A stretch of 64,000 bases of DNA, from contig OZ220707.1 of assembly GCA_965116685.1 (NCBI GenBank), positions 992,001-1,056,000 on the forward strand, in the 5' to 3' direction. Below, in pieces: positions 27,666 to 37,008 of the stretch (positions are counted from its first letter, which is position 1; each line of letters begins with the position of its first letter). The translations under genes and the position numbers were made by a program. The notes under the pieces are model-generated. The model worked only from the letters and a program-made list of their open reading frames with translations. It had not been told where the DNA came from and searched no databases. The DNA is from Bin80 sp965116685. Lineage in GTDB: Bacteria; Bacteroidota; Rhodothermia; Rhodothermales; Bin80.

Positions 27666-29510
27666 TTAGCGCTGATATTGCAGCGCAACCTGTAATGACC
27701 GCCCTGGTTCAGCGTACACGCTGTGGGGGTATGTGTACGTCCCGTCCAGCAGGTTTCTGAATCCAATCTGCAGCGATACGCCATTCATCTCCATGGTCCG
27801 TATCCAGACATCGGCACTCATCCATGCGGGGGAGTCAAAGAACGTGCCATAGAGCTCTGTACCCAATAAAAAGAGATCCAGTGGACCCTTCACCGTGGCA
27901 TGGACCCGTGCCCATGTGGACAACGAAGTCTCAGAGGCTGGCGACGAGATATCCAATAGAGAGGTGTACACGGCCGTCCACCACCATGAGCCGCGGACAA
28001 GCGCGGTCATGCCATGGATGCGACCACCCTCCGCTTTGCGTGTAAACGTCATAAGCTCAGCGGAATTTTCAAACCCGTTCCACCTGACTCCCGCATCCGC
28101 CTGCCTCAGAACACCCCTTCTCGACTGCGCGCGACCGGTCCCTGCGATCAGTTGCCAGTTACTGCTGAGTTGTAACGCCAAAAACGTCATTCCTCCCCAA
28201 TGACCGTGATCAGTGTCCAACCTGAACTGTCCTTCAATCAGTAAACGGGAAATCCGATGCAATGCCGTGACAAATACGCTACTCTCTACAGATGAGATCG
28301 CGTCATCCTCCTCTTTGGCGAGGTGATTCAAACTCATGCTTTCCGTATAACGATAAATATCTGCGCCAATGTTCAAACGTAGATTTTGCAGCGGAAAAAT
28401 CGTGACTGCGACGGATCCACTCCGCTGTTCTCTATCCAAGTCATCGTTTAGCTGCTGAAGCGCCGCCGTTGCGACCACCTCCTGCAGGAAACCGGTCTTT
28501 TGAGAATACTTGTACTGTACGATCCCCGCCTGCTGACGGATATCCCCTCCAGTGAGTTCAAGATCCTGTAACCAGCCGCCACTTCCTGAAAGATGGTGAT
28601 TCGGGGCTACCCGTATCCCGACGCGTCCAGCAAGATTCCCGGAACGGATTCCGACCTGTTGAACAGCCCCGCTCCCATCTGAATAATTGTCCGCCGTCTC
28701 ATAGATTCCGCTGAGCGTTCCATCAACCCGGGACCCGTTGCGATGAACTGTCATTCCTGAACGTACTCTCCGTGTTCTTGAATCATAAAGGAACTCTGCA
28801 CCCGTCGAGGGTTGTTCAGGTGTCTTGAAATGGATTGACGCATCCATTCCAAGACCTAGGTTATACGGGCTGGGGATGACCTCTGAACCTTCTAAATCTG
28901 CGATCAATGTAGTCGGCATTGAAGGATCAATCAATCGTACTCCATCCAGATAAAAAGATTGTGGAGTGAGCTCTACCCCGTACAAAGTATATTGAAACTC
29001 AATCGCACTCACTCGGCGAGGTAATAGACCTCTGAACATTCGTGTGGGCCATCCGCCCTGTGGATTTACGAATACATGTTGATCCGGTAAATCATAAGCC
29101 TTAGGCATCAGAAGGATATTCAGTTCCAGATTGTCTCTAACCTCGACTGACTCCTGGAAAGCAGTATACCCTTCCGCAGATACGGTAAGTGTATATTTTC
29201 CGGGACTGACGTCGGCAAATTCAAAATAACCGTCTGACCCGGTAAGCGATCCATGCAGTGTTCCTGCCAGCAAGACGACTGCCCCGGAAACTGGAGTCAT
29301 CGTTTTTGAATCCAGAACTGAACCAGTAACCCCAAGTGGTGATTGGGCGGCAACGCAGTTCAGACCAATACAAAAAACGAGACACTGGAATATCAAACGC
29401 AAGGGATTCCTCCAGAGCCATGCAGCATTCAGTAGGAACGAGCTCGCTTCTATTGACTCAATTACGCTTGACCAAGTGTTCCGGCCAATTTTGGCCATAC
29501 CTGCCGGCAT
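27666..29510 (-). CDS. TonB-dependent receptor-like outer-membrane protein
   Basis: About 614 residues. A hydrophobic export signal (LIFQCLVFCIGLNCVAAQ) precedes a carboxypeptidase-like regulatory domain (GVTGSVLDSKTMTPVSGAVV), a short plug-like region (FYLDGVRLIDPSMPTTLIADLEGSEVIPSP) and a barrel ending in LDGTYTYPHSVYAEPGRSLQVALQYQR, a typical receptor terminus. The barrel is smaller than usual. The start is uncertain: ATG codons at 29510 and 29498 and a TTG at 29531 are possible. Confidence 0.85.
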   Translation of the reverse strand: MPAGMAKIGRNTWSSVIESIEASSFLLNAAWLWRNPLRLIFQCLVFCIGLNCVAAQSPLGVTGSVLDSKTMTPVSGAVVLLAGTLHGSLTGSDGYFEFADVSPGKYTLTVSAEGYTAFQESVEVRDNLELNILLMPKAYDLPDQHVFVNPQGGWPTRMFRGLLPRRVSAIEFQYTLYGVELTPQSFYLDGVRLIDPSMPTTLIADLEGSEVIPSPYNLGLGMDASIHFKTPEQPSTGAEFLYDSRTRRVRSGMTVHRNGSRVDGTLSGIYETADNYSDGSGAVQQVGIRSGNLAGRVGIRVAPNHHLSGSGGWLQDLELTGGDIRQQAGIVQYKYSQKTGFLQEVVATAALQQLNDDLDREQRSGSVAVTIFPLQNLRLNIGADIYRYTESMSLNHLAKEEDDAISSVESSVFVTALHRISRLLIEGQFRLDTDHGHWGGMTFLALQLSSNWQLIAGTGRAQSRRGVLRQADAGVRWNGFENSAELMTFTRKAEGGRIHGMTALVRGSWWWTAVYTSLLDISSPASETSLSTWARVHATVKGPLDLFLLGTELYGTFFDSPAWMSADVWIRTMEMNGVSLQIGFRNLLDGTYTYPHSVYAEPGRSLQVALQYQR

Positions 29511-29661
29511 AACAGATCGTTGATGGTGCAATGAAAATTCCTGCCAGTATATAGAACACTCTTACCCATCTGAGTGACCCGGATGCAGCGACCGCTGCAT
29601 ATCTGAATTGGCAAAATACAGTTTTTTTTCTGTACTTAACGGGTCACGCTCCCAGTTGACA

Positions 29662-30819
29662 CTACCATCCGGAATTGCCTAGATCCTCAATGGAACGTGA
29701 TATCAGATCAATACGGCGCCTACCACTCTCGGAAAGAGAGAAGTTATTCCCCCTGCCTCTTACAAGACCGTTTGTCAGATATTGATAGGCGATTGATGAT
29801 CGTTGAAGAACATTCAGTTTTGGTGAATCTACCACTTCGTCCGACGGTTCGAATTTGATTGGCAACCCGGAAGCAGCAAACGTAATTTTCCAGGAATTTC
29901 CCATTTCAATCGGAGGTCCATATTCGGGAACCCAATCTTTCAGCTCATCGCACAGCCATGGATAGCGCCATAAGATATCCGGGAGTGTTGGTCCTAATGG
30001 AACGGTGACCTCAAAAAAAGGAGGTTCCCGCGTCAGAAACTCTGGAATGGTCAGGTCTGGATTTTCCCTCAACTCCAGATACAAAGACGCAATATCCATC
30101 CCGACCAGATTGAGCCCATTATAAATTTCATGATGATTAGGGGCTGCTCTTTTTAGGTGGTCATCATACCAGGCATTGAAGGCCTCGCTCAGCATAAGGT
30201 TGATTTCCAAATGCAGGTGCGCCCGGTCACGACTGACTCCCCTTCCAGTATAGCCCATGACACCAATGACGGCCCCCTGGTCAACTTGATCCCCAATGGA
30301 TACGGCAATACTTTTTAGATGAGCATAAAGACTGTAGTACGGTGATTGCCCCCACCAGTGCTCAACGACAATATATCGCCCGTAATTCGAGCGACCCACC
30401 CCTTCGTTCACATAAACAACTTCGCCATCTGCAATTGCCTTGATTTCATCCAGCGGCTCCCCTCTCGATGAGCGTCTTAGTGGGCGAATATCAATGCCTT
30501 CGTGAAAGCGGCTGTAGATCACCCCCTGACTCGTACGGCGCACATTTCGCACAAAGCCATACTGTCCTGCCGTCCAGCCGGGCTTTTCATCGGGCCTCGG
30601 CTGACGATACGTTCGCATATAGAACTCCGGTCCACCGCCCCGGAAAAGTGCATCATTATCCGTGGGCAATACAATCGAAAACCGGGAGTCGTCTTGAGCG
30701 ATAACCTTTTGAGATACGATCCCCGAAACGAGAATAATAATACACGCCCCTCGAACGAGCATTTGGTTTTTTGAAAACACTGCCAGCCAAACAATTGACA
30801 CCCAAGTCTTCATGCCCAT
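29662..30819 (-). CDS. M23-family metallopeptidase, exported
   Basis: A 385-residue protein with an N-terminal hydrophobic export segment. The LytM/M23 zinc motifs are FHEGIDIRPL (HxxxD) and HLHLEINLML (HxH). M23 enzymes cut peptidoglycan cross-bridges, and act in the periplasm. The C-terminal 150 residues have no assignable domain. It lies 33 bases downstream of the peptide deformylase gene on the same strand. Confidence 0.88.
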   Translation of the reverse strand: MGMKTWVSIVWLAVFSKNQMLVRGACIIILVSGIVSQKVIAQDDSRFSIVLPTDNDALFRGGGPEFYMRTYRQPRPDEKPGWTAGQYGFVRNVRRTSQGVIYSRFHEGIDIRPLRRSSRGEPLDEIKAIADGEVVYVNEGVGRSNYGRYIVVEHWWGQSPYYSLYAHLKSIAVSIGDQVDQGAVIGVMGYTGRGVSRDRAHLHLEINLMLSEAFNAWYDDHLKRAAPNHHEIYNGLNLVGMDIASLYLELRENPDLTIPEFLTREPPFFEVTVPLGPTLPDILWRYPWLCDELKDWVPEYGPPIEMGNSWKITFAASGLPIKFEPSDEVVDSPKLNVLQRSSIAYQYLTNGLVRGRGNNFSLSESGRRRIDLISRSIEDLGNSGW

Positions 30820-30852
30820 GATCTACTGTAACCGGTAAATATAGAGAATCAT

Positions 30853-31422
30853 CTACACTGTTTGTACCGGATAGTCCGCACAAATATTGCCACGTGCAAT
30901 TTCTGTCAACTTCCGCTTAAGGATCGTGCGCCGGAACGCACTGATGTGATCCGTGAACAGAATCCCCTCCAAATGGTCGTACTCATGCTGGATTACACGA
31001 GAAAGAATCCCACCAACCGTCTGGGAGTGTTCCTGCATGTTTATATCCTGATAGGTAATCTGTACAGATTCTGGTCGAAATACAGGCTCCCTGATATCCG
31101 GGATGGAGAGGCATCCTTCTTCAAATTCTTCCTCATCCTCTGATTCCCAGGTGATCTCAGGATTAATGAACACCATAGGTTGCTCGGGCAAATCATCCCT
31201 CACACCCTCCGGCATATCCTCCTCCAACTCCGAGATATCTACAACAAAGAGACGCTCTAATCGCCCAACCTGCGGGGCGGCAAGGCCGATCCCTTCAGCA
31301 TTATGCATTGTATCAATCATGTCGGCAATCAATTTTTGAACCTCTGTACCAACAGATTCGACAGGCTTGGTTTGTTGGCGGAGAATGGAGTCACCGAACA
31401 AACGAATGGAGAGTATCGCCAT
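30853..31422 (-). CDS. def: peptide deformylase
   Basis: A 189-residue cytoplasmic Fe/Zn enzyme that removes the formyl group from new proteins. All three family motifs are seen: GIGLAAPQVG, EEGCLSIPD and QHEYDHLEGILF. It sits in a minus-strand run with DUF411 and DUF4835 genes, with 5-base spacing to the DUF411 gene upstream. Confidence 0.96.
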   Translation of the reverse strand: MAILSIRLFGDSILRQQTKPVESVGTEVQKLIADMIDTMHNAEGIGLAAPQVGRLERLFVVDISELEEDMPEGVRDDLPEQPMVFINPEITWESEDEEEFEEGCLSIPDIREPVFRPESVQITYQDINMQEHSQTVGGILSRVIQHEYDHLEGILFTDHISAFRRTILKRKLTEIARGNICADYPVQTV

Positions 31423-31427
31423 GAATA

Positions 31428-31895
31428 CTACGGATCCACTCGAGCGTAGACACCCGTAATCGCTTCCTCTTTGAATGTTACAACCTCATAGGGCTGTGCA
31501 TTCGGACCCTCCATTCCTGGCGATCCAATGGGCATCCCCGGCACCGCAATGCCTGGTATATCCGGCTTCTCTTCAAGCAATTTGTGTATATAAGCGGCCT
31601 GCACATGACCTTCCACTATATACCCATCTACGACCGCGGTGTGGCATGAATGTGCAGCCTGTGGCACACCCAATTCCGCTTTGATTGAACCCATATTCCG
31701 CATATCACGGGACTCCACTTCGAAACCAGCAGCCTCCATATGCTCCGCCCACTTGACACAGCACCCACATGTTGGAGATTTATACACAACCATTGTTGGC
31801 TTCACCTCCTGGCTACCTGGCCGCAAGGTAAATCCAACTATGGCAACAGCACAAAGCCCCACGCCTGTCAGTACTATTAAGATGACCCGCTTCAT
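31428..31895 (-). CDS. DUF411 family metal-binding exported protein
   Basis: A 155-residue protein with an N-terminal hydrophobic signal segment (VILIVLTGVGLCAVAIVGF). The DUF411 hallmark YKSPTCGCCVKWAEHMEAAGF supplies a CxCC site, and AAHSCHTAVVDGYIVEGHV follows. The C-terminal PGMPIGSPGME is methionine-rich. Family members are found with copper or silver resistance genes; that link is by family only, as no copper genes are nearby. Confidence 0.9.
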   Translation of the reverse strand: MKRVILIVLTGVGLCAVAIVGFTLRPGSQEVKPTMVVYKSPTCGCCVKWAEHMEAAGFEVESRDMRNMGSIKAELGVPQAAHSCHTAVVDGYIVEGHVQAAYIHKLLEEKPDIPGIAVPGMPIGSPGMEGPNAQPYEVVTFKEEAITGVYARVDP

Positions 31896-31899
31896 GATC

Positions 31900-32784
31900 T
31901 TATTCGATTAATACGTTATAGTTGGACAGCCGGGAAGGGTCCACATCAGAAAGAAGGTCATACACTTGTCCACGTTCTTCTGAGTCCTGGAACATTCCTA
32001 CCAGTTCTTTGGATTTTGTGCTGAAAAAAATGTCGAAGACATATTGCCTGGATTGATCATCGTATAGATCAGACATGGTTTGTAAAACCTCCAACACTTT
32101 GGTGCGTGCTGCCTCCATGTCCAGAGTAAATAAATCCAGTGCCTCCATGTGATACTGATAATACACTTGGCGAAGAGGACGCATGCGTGGACTCGTCATT
32201 TGATCTACAATCCGTGCACGCCCATCAACATCTATGGTACTCCATCCCGCGGCGCTCGTGGCTACAGCCAACTGCTGAATGCGCTTGGCTTTCTGAAAAT
32301 GTTGTTCTCCACCATATTCACTGAACGAATCATAGTCGTAACCCAACATGAGATAGGCATAGTAATCCAGTACAGATGTAAGGCCATTGAATCGCTCAAC
32401 TTCGAATACCAGAGGGGTTCCTTGTGAATAATTAAAATCCCACGCCTCATCACTGATCTGCAACATAGGGGTCTTTGCCATGGTCCCATAAATTGGACGA
32501 GTACTGTTCAAAATCAATTGTGCACGAAAGGAAGTCAGCGTAAAATTCTCCTGGATCACAACCTGGATGGAGCATTCAATGAGTTCGTGCAATTCGAACT
32601 GATCCTCCGTCCAGTTATTGTTATTCATGTAATCCTCAATCTCTCCTTCCAGCTCCTCAAGAAACGAAAAGCCTGAACCTTCAAGCTGCCGATAATTTAT
32701 CTGCACAGTACACTGGAATTCCCGCGCGATCGGAGCGGATACAAATCCTGCTAGAACACAAATGAGGACGATCTGTCGCATCAT
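31900..32784 (-). CDS. DUF4835 family exported protein
   Basis: A 294-residue protein with a cleavable signal (VLICVLAGFVSAPIA). It contains the DUF4835 features FLEELEGEIEDYMNNNNWTEDQF, DEAWDFNYSQGTPLVFEVERF and LDYYAYLMLGYDYDSFSEYGG. The family is found mainly in Bacteroidota and relatives and its function is unknown. It is followed within a few bases by the DUF411 gene. Confidence 0.88.
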   Translation of the reverse strand: MMRQIVLICVLAGFVSAPIAREFQCTVQINYRQLEGSGFSFLEELEGEIEDYMNNNNWTEDQFELHELIECSIQVVIQENFTLTSFRAQLILNSTRPIYGTMAKTPMLQISDEAWDFNYSQGTPLVFEVERFNGLTSVLDYYAYLMLGYDYDSFSEYGGEQHFQKAKRIQQLAVATSAAGWSTIDVDGRARIVDQMTSPRMRPLRQVYYQYHMEALDLFTLDMEAARTKVLEVLQTMSDLYDDQSRQYVFDIFFSTKSKELVGMFQDSEERGQVYDLLSDVDPSRLSNYNVLIE

Positions 32785-32859
32785 CGTTTGATTTTAACAC
32801 TAGGGCTTAAGCCGGATGTACTGTTTTTGACGCACACAAAGCTGCATGATTCCAAAGTC

Positions 32860-33030
32860 TCAGCAAATTCCCCTGATCTCATCAAGCATGAACTCAAAGA
32901 GCCCCTCCCCATCACACCATGTACGAAAAACAGATTGATCGCACTTGCAGTTCCTGCCAGTTCGAATCATTGGTGCATAAAAATTGCCTCCCGCGGTCCG
33001 TACAAAATCCGGTTCAATTTGTTCGTTCAT
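32860..33030 (-). CDS. possible small cysteine-containing protein (56 aa)
   Basis: A short frame lies between the 939-residue gene and the DUF4835 gene, on the same strand. It starts at ATG 33030, 25 bases after the upstream stop. The product has four cysteines (NCKCDQ, TWCDG and a terminal C). No strong ribosome site is seen and I know no family, so it may be chance. Confidence 0.3.
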   Translation of the reverse strand: MNEQIEPDFVRTAGGNFYAPMIRTGRNCKCDQSVFRTWCDGEGLFEFMLDEIRGIC

Positions 33031-33054
33031 CGAATACTCAACCAGTGTGGGAGA

Positions 33055-35874
33055 TTACATAAGCGTGAAGTACCCCTTATTAAAATCCAATGGATTGAAA
33101 GAGGCACGTACTTCCAAATCCAAATAATGCAGAAGCCGGAACTGAAGCCCCATCCCGAGCCCCGCCGACCAGTTGCCACGATAATCTGGGCTGGCAACCA
33201 CTCTCTGTACAAATCCATACACGTAGAGAACCTTGAAGTATGAAGGTACGGTCAGGAATCCATCTTGCATGTACCAAACAGGTTGCAGAATCTCTGCATC
33301 CACCCGAACATGCGCTCCCTTGCCCAGAAATGCTTCATGCCCCCTGGGAAGAACTAGTGACCGGCTATATACGCCGGCACCGCTTTGAGACAATAGAGAC
33401 GCACCCAACATCATACTTGTATTCCATCTTTGGGAAATAGACCAGTACTGATTGACTCTCATGTATAGACCCGTCCGTCTGGGATCACGTTCCCTGACTA
33501 CGTCTGCGCGTCCATATACCCCAAGAACTGTCCCTCGGTTTGGCCGCACATCCCGTGTATTCTGCTGCAGGCCTACCGCAAGTAAAATACCTGTATCCAC
33601 GCGTGTACTACGCTCCCATTCGGCAAGGGATTGACGTGTATCTCTGCGATACGGAACCGGATTCTCATCCAGACTGAACCACCGCGTCCGCTCACTGCGT
33701 ACTCCTGCAAGGATGCTGGCGTAACTGTGACGTACGTTCGCTTCGAACCGAAGTGGAAGGGTGAGCGTCATCCCAACCCCTGCGGACTGCTCTCCGTAGG
33801 TGATTTCCCGGATGGATTCTTTCCCATCTTCCCGCGTAAGGACCCTGGCAATGGCAGCATCAGGCTGGTTATAGACATCAATGGTTGCGATCAATGGACG
33901 CAAAGCTGCGCTCACCTCTGCCCGTGCCCACAGCTTTTGTGCTTGTAGCGTTGCTTCCATCGCATAGGTCAGGCGGCGAAGAGGATCACTCCCATGGATC
34001 CCCAATCCACCACCGAGCCCCAATTTTCTTTCTGGGGTATCATTTGACCACACACCTACCGGGAGAACCATTCGAGGGAGAAGGCTTTTCCCCGATCTGT
34101 ACGGCTCATGGGAGAAATCCTTCGGTAGTTCCAACCTGAAGGGAATTTCAGGCAATTCGCTTACGGGCGTAAGTGGCACTTCAACCCCCTCTTCCGGGGA
34201 AAACTCTATCGCCACAACATTATAGCGCTCATGCTGATAGTCAACATAAACCAAGGTGCGATTGTCCTCTGAAAGGATTGGATCCAATGCCCCATACAGG
34301 ACATCTGTAAGCTGCAGGGTCCGCTTCGATTCCAGGTCATGACAAAAAACGTTGGTTACGCTGCCCCACTCTGCGGTAAAGAGAAGGTATCGTCCATCCG
34401 AACTCCATGAGAGTTCACGAATCGCTGCGTCATCCATAAAAATCCATGGCTCTAACACCCCGCTTGAATCCGCAAGATAAATGGCCTGCTCCCGACTATG
34501 TCGAACCAAGACGGCGGTGGCTTCCGCGGTGGGCGCGATCTGGATCAGATCTGCCTGGCTTCGGCCACGAATCGTCTGAACACTGCCAACCGCATCGACC
34601 TCAATCCAGCTGTTGCGCTGCCCATCATTTTGGAGTGCCCAAATACCAGAGGGGCCTTGTACAGGGGCATGGGCACGCGCTCCATGAGTTAGGCGTCTCT
34701 CCCGATTCTCAGATAAATCATACTTGAATATATCCGCGGATGAAGCCAGCGTTGAAAACCGATCTGGAACATAGCGGGAATAGAGTATGACACTATCTTC
34801 CACGCTAAACCATGCATCTTCAGGTAACCGGACGGAGTGGATTCGTTTCGTGGCTCCGGTTTCAATATCCATACTGTACAGTCCCGGAGTTTCATTGAGT
34901 CCTTTCCGGTATACGACAAGCGTCGAATCGTTCAGCCATTGCGGTCGGCGCTGGAGGATGCCGGGACTCTCTGCAATAGGATCTGGCTGCCTTGGACGTC
35001 GGTGAATGTCCAGAACAGCCGTCTCCTGTCGAAACTCAGTGACCAATTCATCCAAAGGCTGCCCGGTGGTGTGACGCAAATCCAGCCCTGTTGACCGGAC
35101 TGGGTTACGATAGCGCCGGGTCCGCATCTTTTCAAAGAAGAGACCCTGGTCCTTTGAAGTCTGCCAAGCAAAAAAGTTGGCACCTCCGATATAGTGACGA
35201 TTGGCGTGAAAACCATAACGGGACGATTCAAAGAGCTGTGACAGGCTCCATGGGCGCTCAGACGCCGCTGCAGCTCGGTACTGCATCTGAAAGCGAGCAT
35301 CCCTCAGCCGCCCCGCACCGTGGGTTCCGGGGCTCTCAAAATGAACTGCAGCCCCTTCATTCAGGCCTGGCGGTAGAGACAGATTTAATGCACGTGCAGC
35401 ATCGGGGGCAAACCAATGAAGAGCCTTCCCTAGCCCCCACGGCCCGCTTGCCTGCGCTTGCGTGGCATGCACCAGCTCATGCGTTGCAACTGCTTCAATC
35501 CAGGAATCGGACCTTGTCCCTATCCGGTTCCCCTTGATATGAGGAACTTCGATCTCCTGTCGAAATGGATGGGTGTGGACATACCCATTGGCCCGATCAT
35601 TGGAGTTGTTCAGGATCACCGGCATCCACATCTTCCCGGCCAACCCGGAAAGAGACTGTGCTCCGGGGAGTGTTCGCTCTAAGATGAGCGCAGTCTGCCA
35701 GGCCTCTATCTCACTTCCTTCTTCAAAAATGATCTCAAAATGCCGCGTTTTATGGACGCGATATTTACTCCCCAGCGGCCGCACGACAGGTTCGTAGTAC
35801 TGCCCCAGAACAGACGAGGGGATCAAAAATGCAATCGTAAAAGCGATCAGAGATTTTGACAGCCTGTGCACCAT
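33055..35874 (-). CDS. outer-membrane protein with metallopeptidase-like, TolB-type propeller and beta-barrel domains
   Basis: The 939-residue protein has a signal peptide (ends SSVLGQ), then a gluzincin-like peptidase region with ATHELVHATQ (HExxH) near residue 135 and a downstream NEGAAVHFE that fits the third zinc ligand. Residues about 300-600 hold TolB/PD40 propeller repeats (WSSDGRYLLFTAEWG, LSEDNRTLVYVDYQ). The last 300 residues have the strand pattern of a surface-antigen/Omp85-like barrel (GLGMGLQFRLLHYLDLEVRASFNP). It is probably an outer-membrane protein that displays a peptidase and a propeller. Its substrate is unknown. Confidence 0.82.
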   Translation of the reverse strand: MVHRLSKSLIAFTIAFLIPSSVLGQYYEPVVRPLGSKYRVHKTRHFEIIFEEGSEIEAWQTALILERTLPGAQSLSGLAGKMWMPVILNNSNDRANGYVHTHPFRQEIEVPHIKGNRIGTRSDSWIEAVATHELVHATQAQASGPWGLGKALHWFAPDAARALNLSLPPGLNEGAAVHFESPGTHGAGRLRDARFQMQYRAAAASERPWSLSQLFESSRYGFHANRHYIGGANFFAWQTSKDQGLFFEKMRTRRYRNPVRSTGLDLRHTTGQPLDELVTEFRQETAVLDIHRRPRQPDPIAESPGILQRRPQWLNDSTLVVYRKGLNETPGLYSMDIETGATKRIHSVRLPEDAWFSVEDSVILYSRYVPDRFSTLASSADIFKYDLSENRERRLTHGARAHAPVQGPSGIWALQNDGQRNSWIEVDAVGSVQTIRGRSQADLIQIAPTAEATAVLVRHSREQAIYLADSSGVLEPWIFMDDAAIRELSWSSDGRYLLFTAEWGSVTNVFCHDLESKRTLQLTDVLYGALDPILSEDNRTLVYVDYQHERYNVVAIEFSPEEGVEVPLTPVSELPEIPFRLELPKDFSHEPYRSGKSLLPRMVLPVGVWSNDTPERKLGLGGGLGIHGSDPLRRLTYAMEATLQAQKLWARAEVSAALRPLIATIDVYNQPDAAIARVLTREDGKESIREITYGEQSAGVGMTLTLPLRFEANVRHSYASILAGVRSERTRWFSLDENPVPYRRDTRQSLAEWERSTRVDTGILLAVGLQQNTRDVRPNRGTVLGVYGRADVVRERDPRRTGLYMRVNQYWSISQRWNTSMMLGASLLSQSGAGVYSRSLVLPRGHEAFLGKGAHVRVDAEILQPVWYMQDGFLTVPSYFKVLYVYGFVQRVVASPDYRGNWSAGLGMGLQFRLLHYLDLEVRASFNPLDFNKGYFTLM

Positions 35875-36190
35875 GCGGACAAAGATTGAAGTAATTGAGC
35901 GCGAACGTTCAATTACTTTTCATTGGATCACCATAGATCGTGAGGTTAAGATTTGGGGATAGAATGGGAGTTTATTCTTATGTCTCTAAATTACCCTGAG
36001 TCTTACCGTTTGTTTTGCTCTGCATTCCTGCAGCCTAACTAGTGTCAGCCAGAAAATAGCTACTTCTGCCGAATTGATGACGTCGCGGTCATGGTTTGCA
36101 TAGCAGCCTGTGGACAAAGTTTGGATTCTTAGGAATTCTAGAATCGATGGGATATGTTGCGGTCATGGATTTATGTTCAATTTCAACGGT
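35875..36190. other. intergenic, no gene seen
   Basis: Upstream region of the 939-residue gene, running into insertion-sequence remnants. A near-palindromic GCGAACGTTC lies at about 35901-35910 near the start of the region. No gene is supported. Confidence 0.3.
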
Positions 36191-36443
36191 GTTCATTCAT
36201 GGCTTTAGGGAAATGAAAAGGGGATTCCCAGGGGAGTTGTTCATTTATGCCGGCGACCTTTGTTGTTCATCGAATCCATTCTATCAGGCACTTGGTCAGT
36301 TGCTTTGTGAGGAAGGATCTGATGCGTTCGTGGAGGACATCTGCCGAGAGTTTTATGCAGATGATGTTGATCGCCCAGGGTGCCTCTGGATTGATCCAGC
36401 ACGTCTGCGCGAACTGGATCCTATGGATACCAAGATCGTCTAG
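36190..36443 (+). pseudogene. IS1182-like transposase N-terminal fragment
   Basis: The end of this frame (NPFYQALGQLLCEEGSDAFVEDICREFYADDVDRPG) resembles the N-terminus of IS1182-type transposases, in which a small aspartate-glutamate helix region is followed by a GRPSIPPGVYFRM motif. Here the frame degrades right at RPG. It then passes directly into IS110-like sequence. It is a non-functional remnant. Confidence 0.5.
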
Positions 36444-36580
36444 CTGCGTGAGTGGTCACGGATGAACGATGATCTGACCACCCAGCGTACTCGGCTCACC
36501 CACCAGATCCGAGCCCAATTCTGGTATTACTTCCCACGGTTTATCACACTCGAGTTTGTATTGTATTCCCGCCACATGAG
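36424..36580 (+). pseudogene. IS110 transposase fragment (middle region)
   Basis: Bases 36440-36570 align by eye with 9140-9275 of the intact IS110 gene: CTGCGT-AGT-GTCACGGAT, CGTACTCGGCTC-CCACCAG-TCCGA and TACTTCCCAC-GTT. It lacks a start and conserved frame. This is a short relic of a related IS110 copy. Confidence 0.7.
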
Positions 36581-36864
36581 CAGGCATGAATCGTCTGCCC
36601 TCGTCGTCCAGCTCTTGTTCGCCCTAGGTGATTGAGGAACTCCGCGATCACGCCTCTTGTAGAGGAGAACATCCTGTAGGGCACTATACACGCCCGAGAG
36701 ATGTGCTTGCATAAACGGACCAAGTTCTCGCACGTGGTGCGCCTGATCTCTCTCGTGCTCGCACAAAACCGCAGGGATAAACCTTTTATCCTGCATCTTG
36801 GGAACATACACCGCACACGTACGGTGTCAGGCCATAATTAACTAACTCGAAAGGAGATACCGCG

Positions 36865-37008
36865 ATGAACAAGAAGCACAATCCCGCCCACCGCAAGCCT
36901 AGAAATAAGGATCCGCGTGGACCTGGAAATGCTCCAAGAACCGAGAGATCTGCTAAGCCTCCCAGCCGTCCTCCGCCCATTCCTAAGCCTGCACAGCGTA
37001 AGGACTGA
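36865..37008 (+). CDS. small basic proline-rich protein (47 aa)
   Basis: ATG 36865 follows a strong AAGGAG ribosome site (36851-36856). The 47-residue product is lysine, arginine and proline rich (starts MNKKHNPAHRKPRNKDPRG and ends PIPKPAQRKD), probably disordered. Its stop is directly followed by the ATG of the next gene, so the two are translationally linked. No family recognised. Confidence 0.6.
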   Translation: MNKKHNPAHRKPRNKDPRGPGNAPRTERSAKPPSRPPPIPKPAQRKD

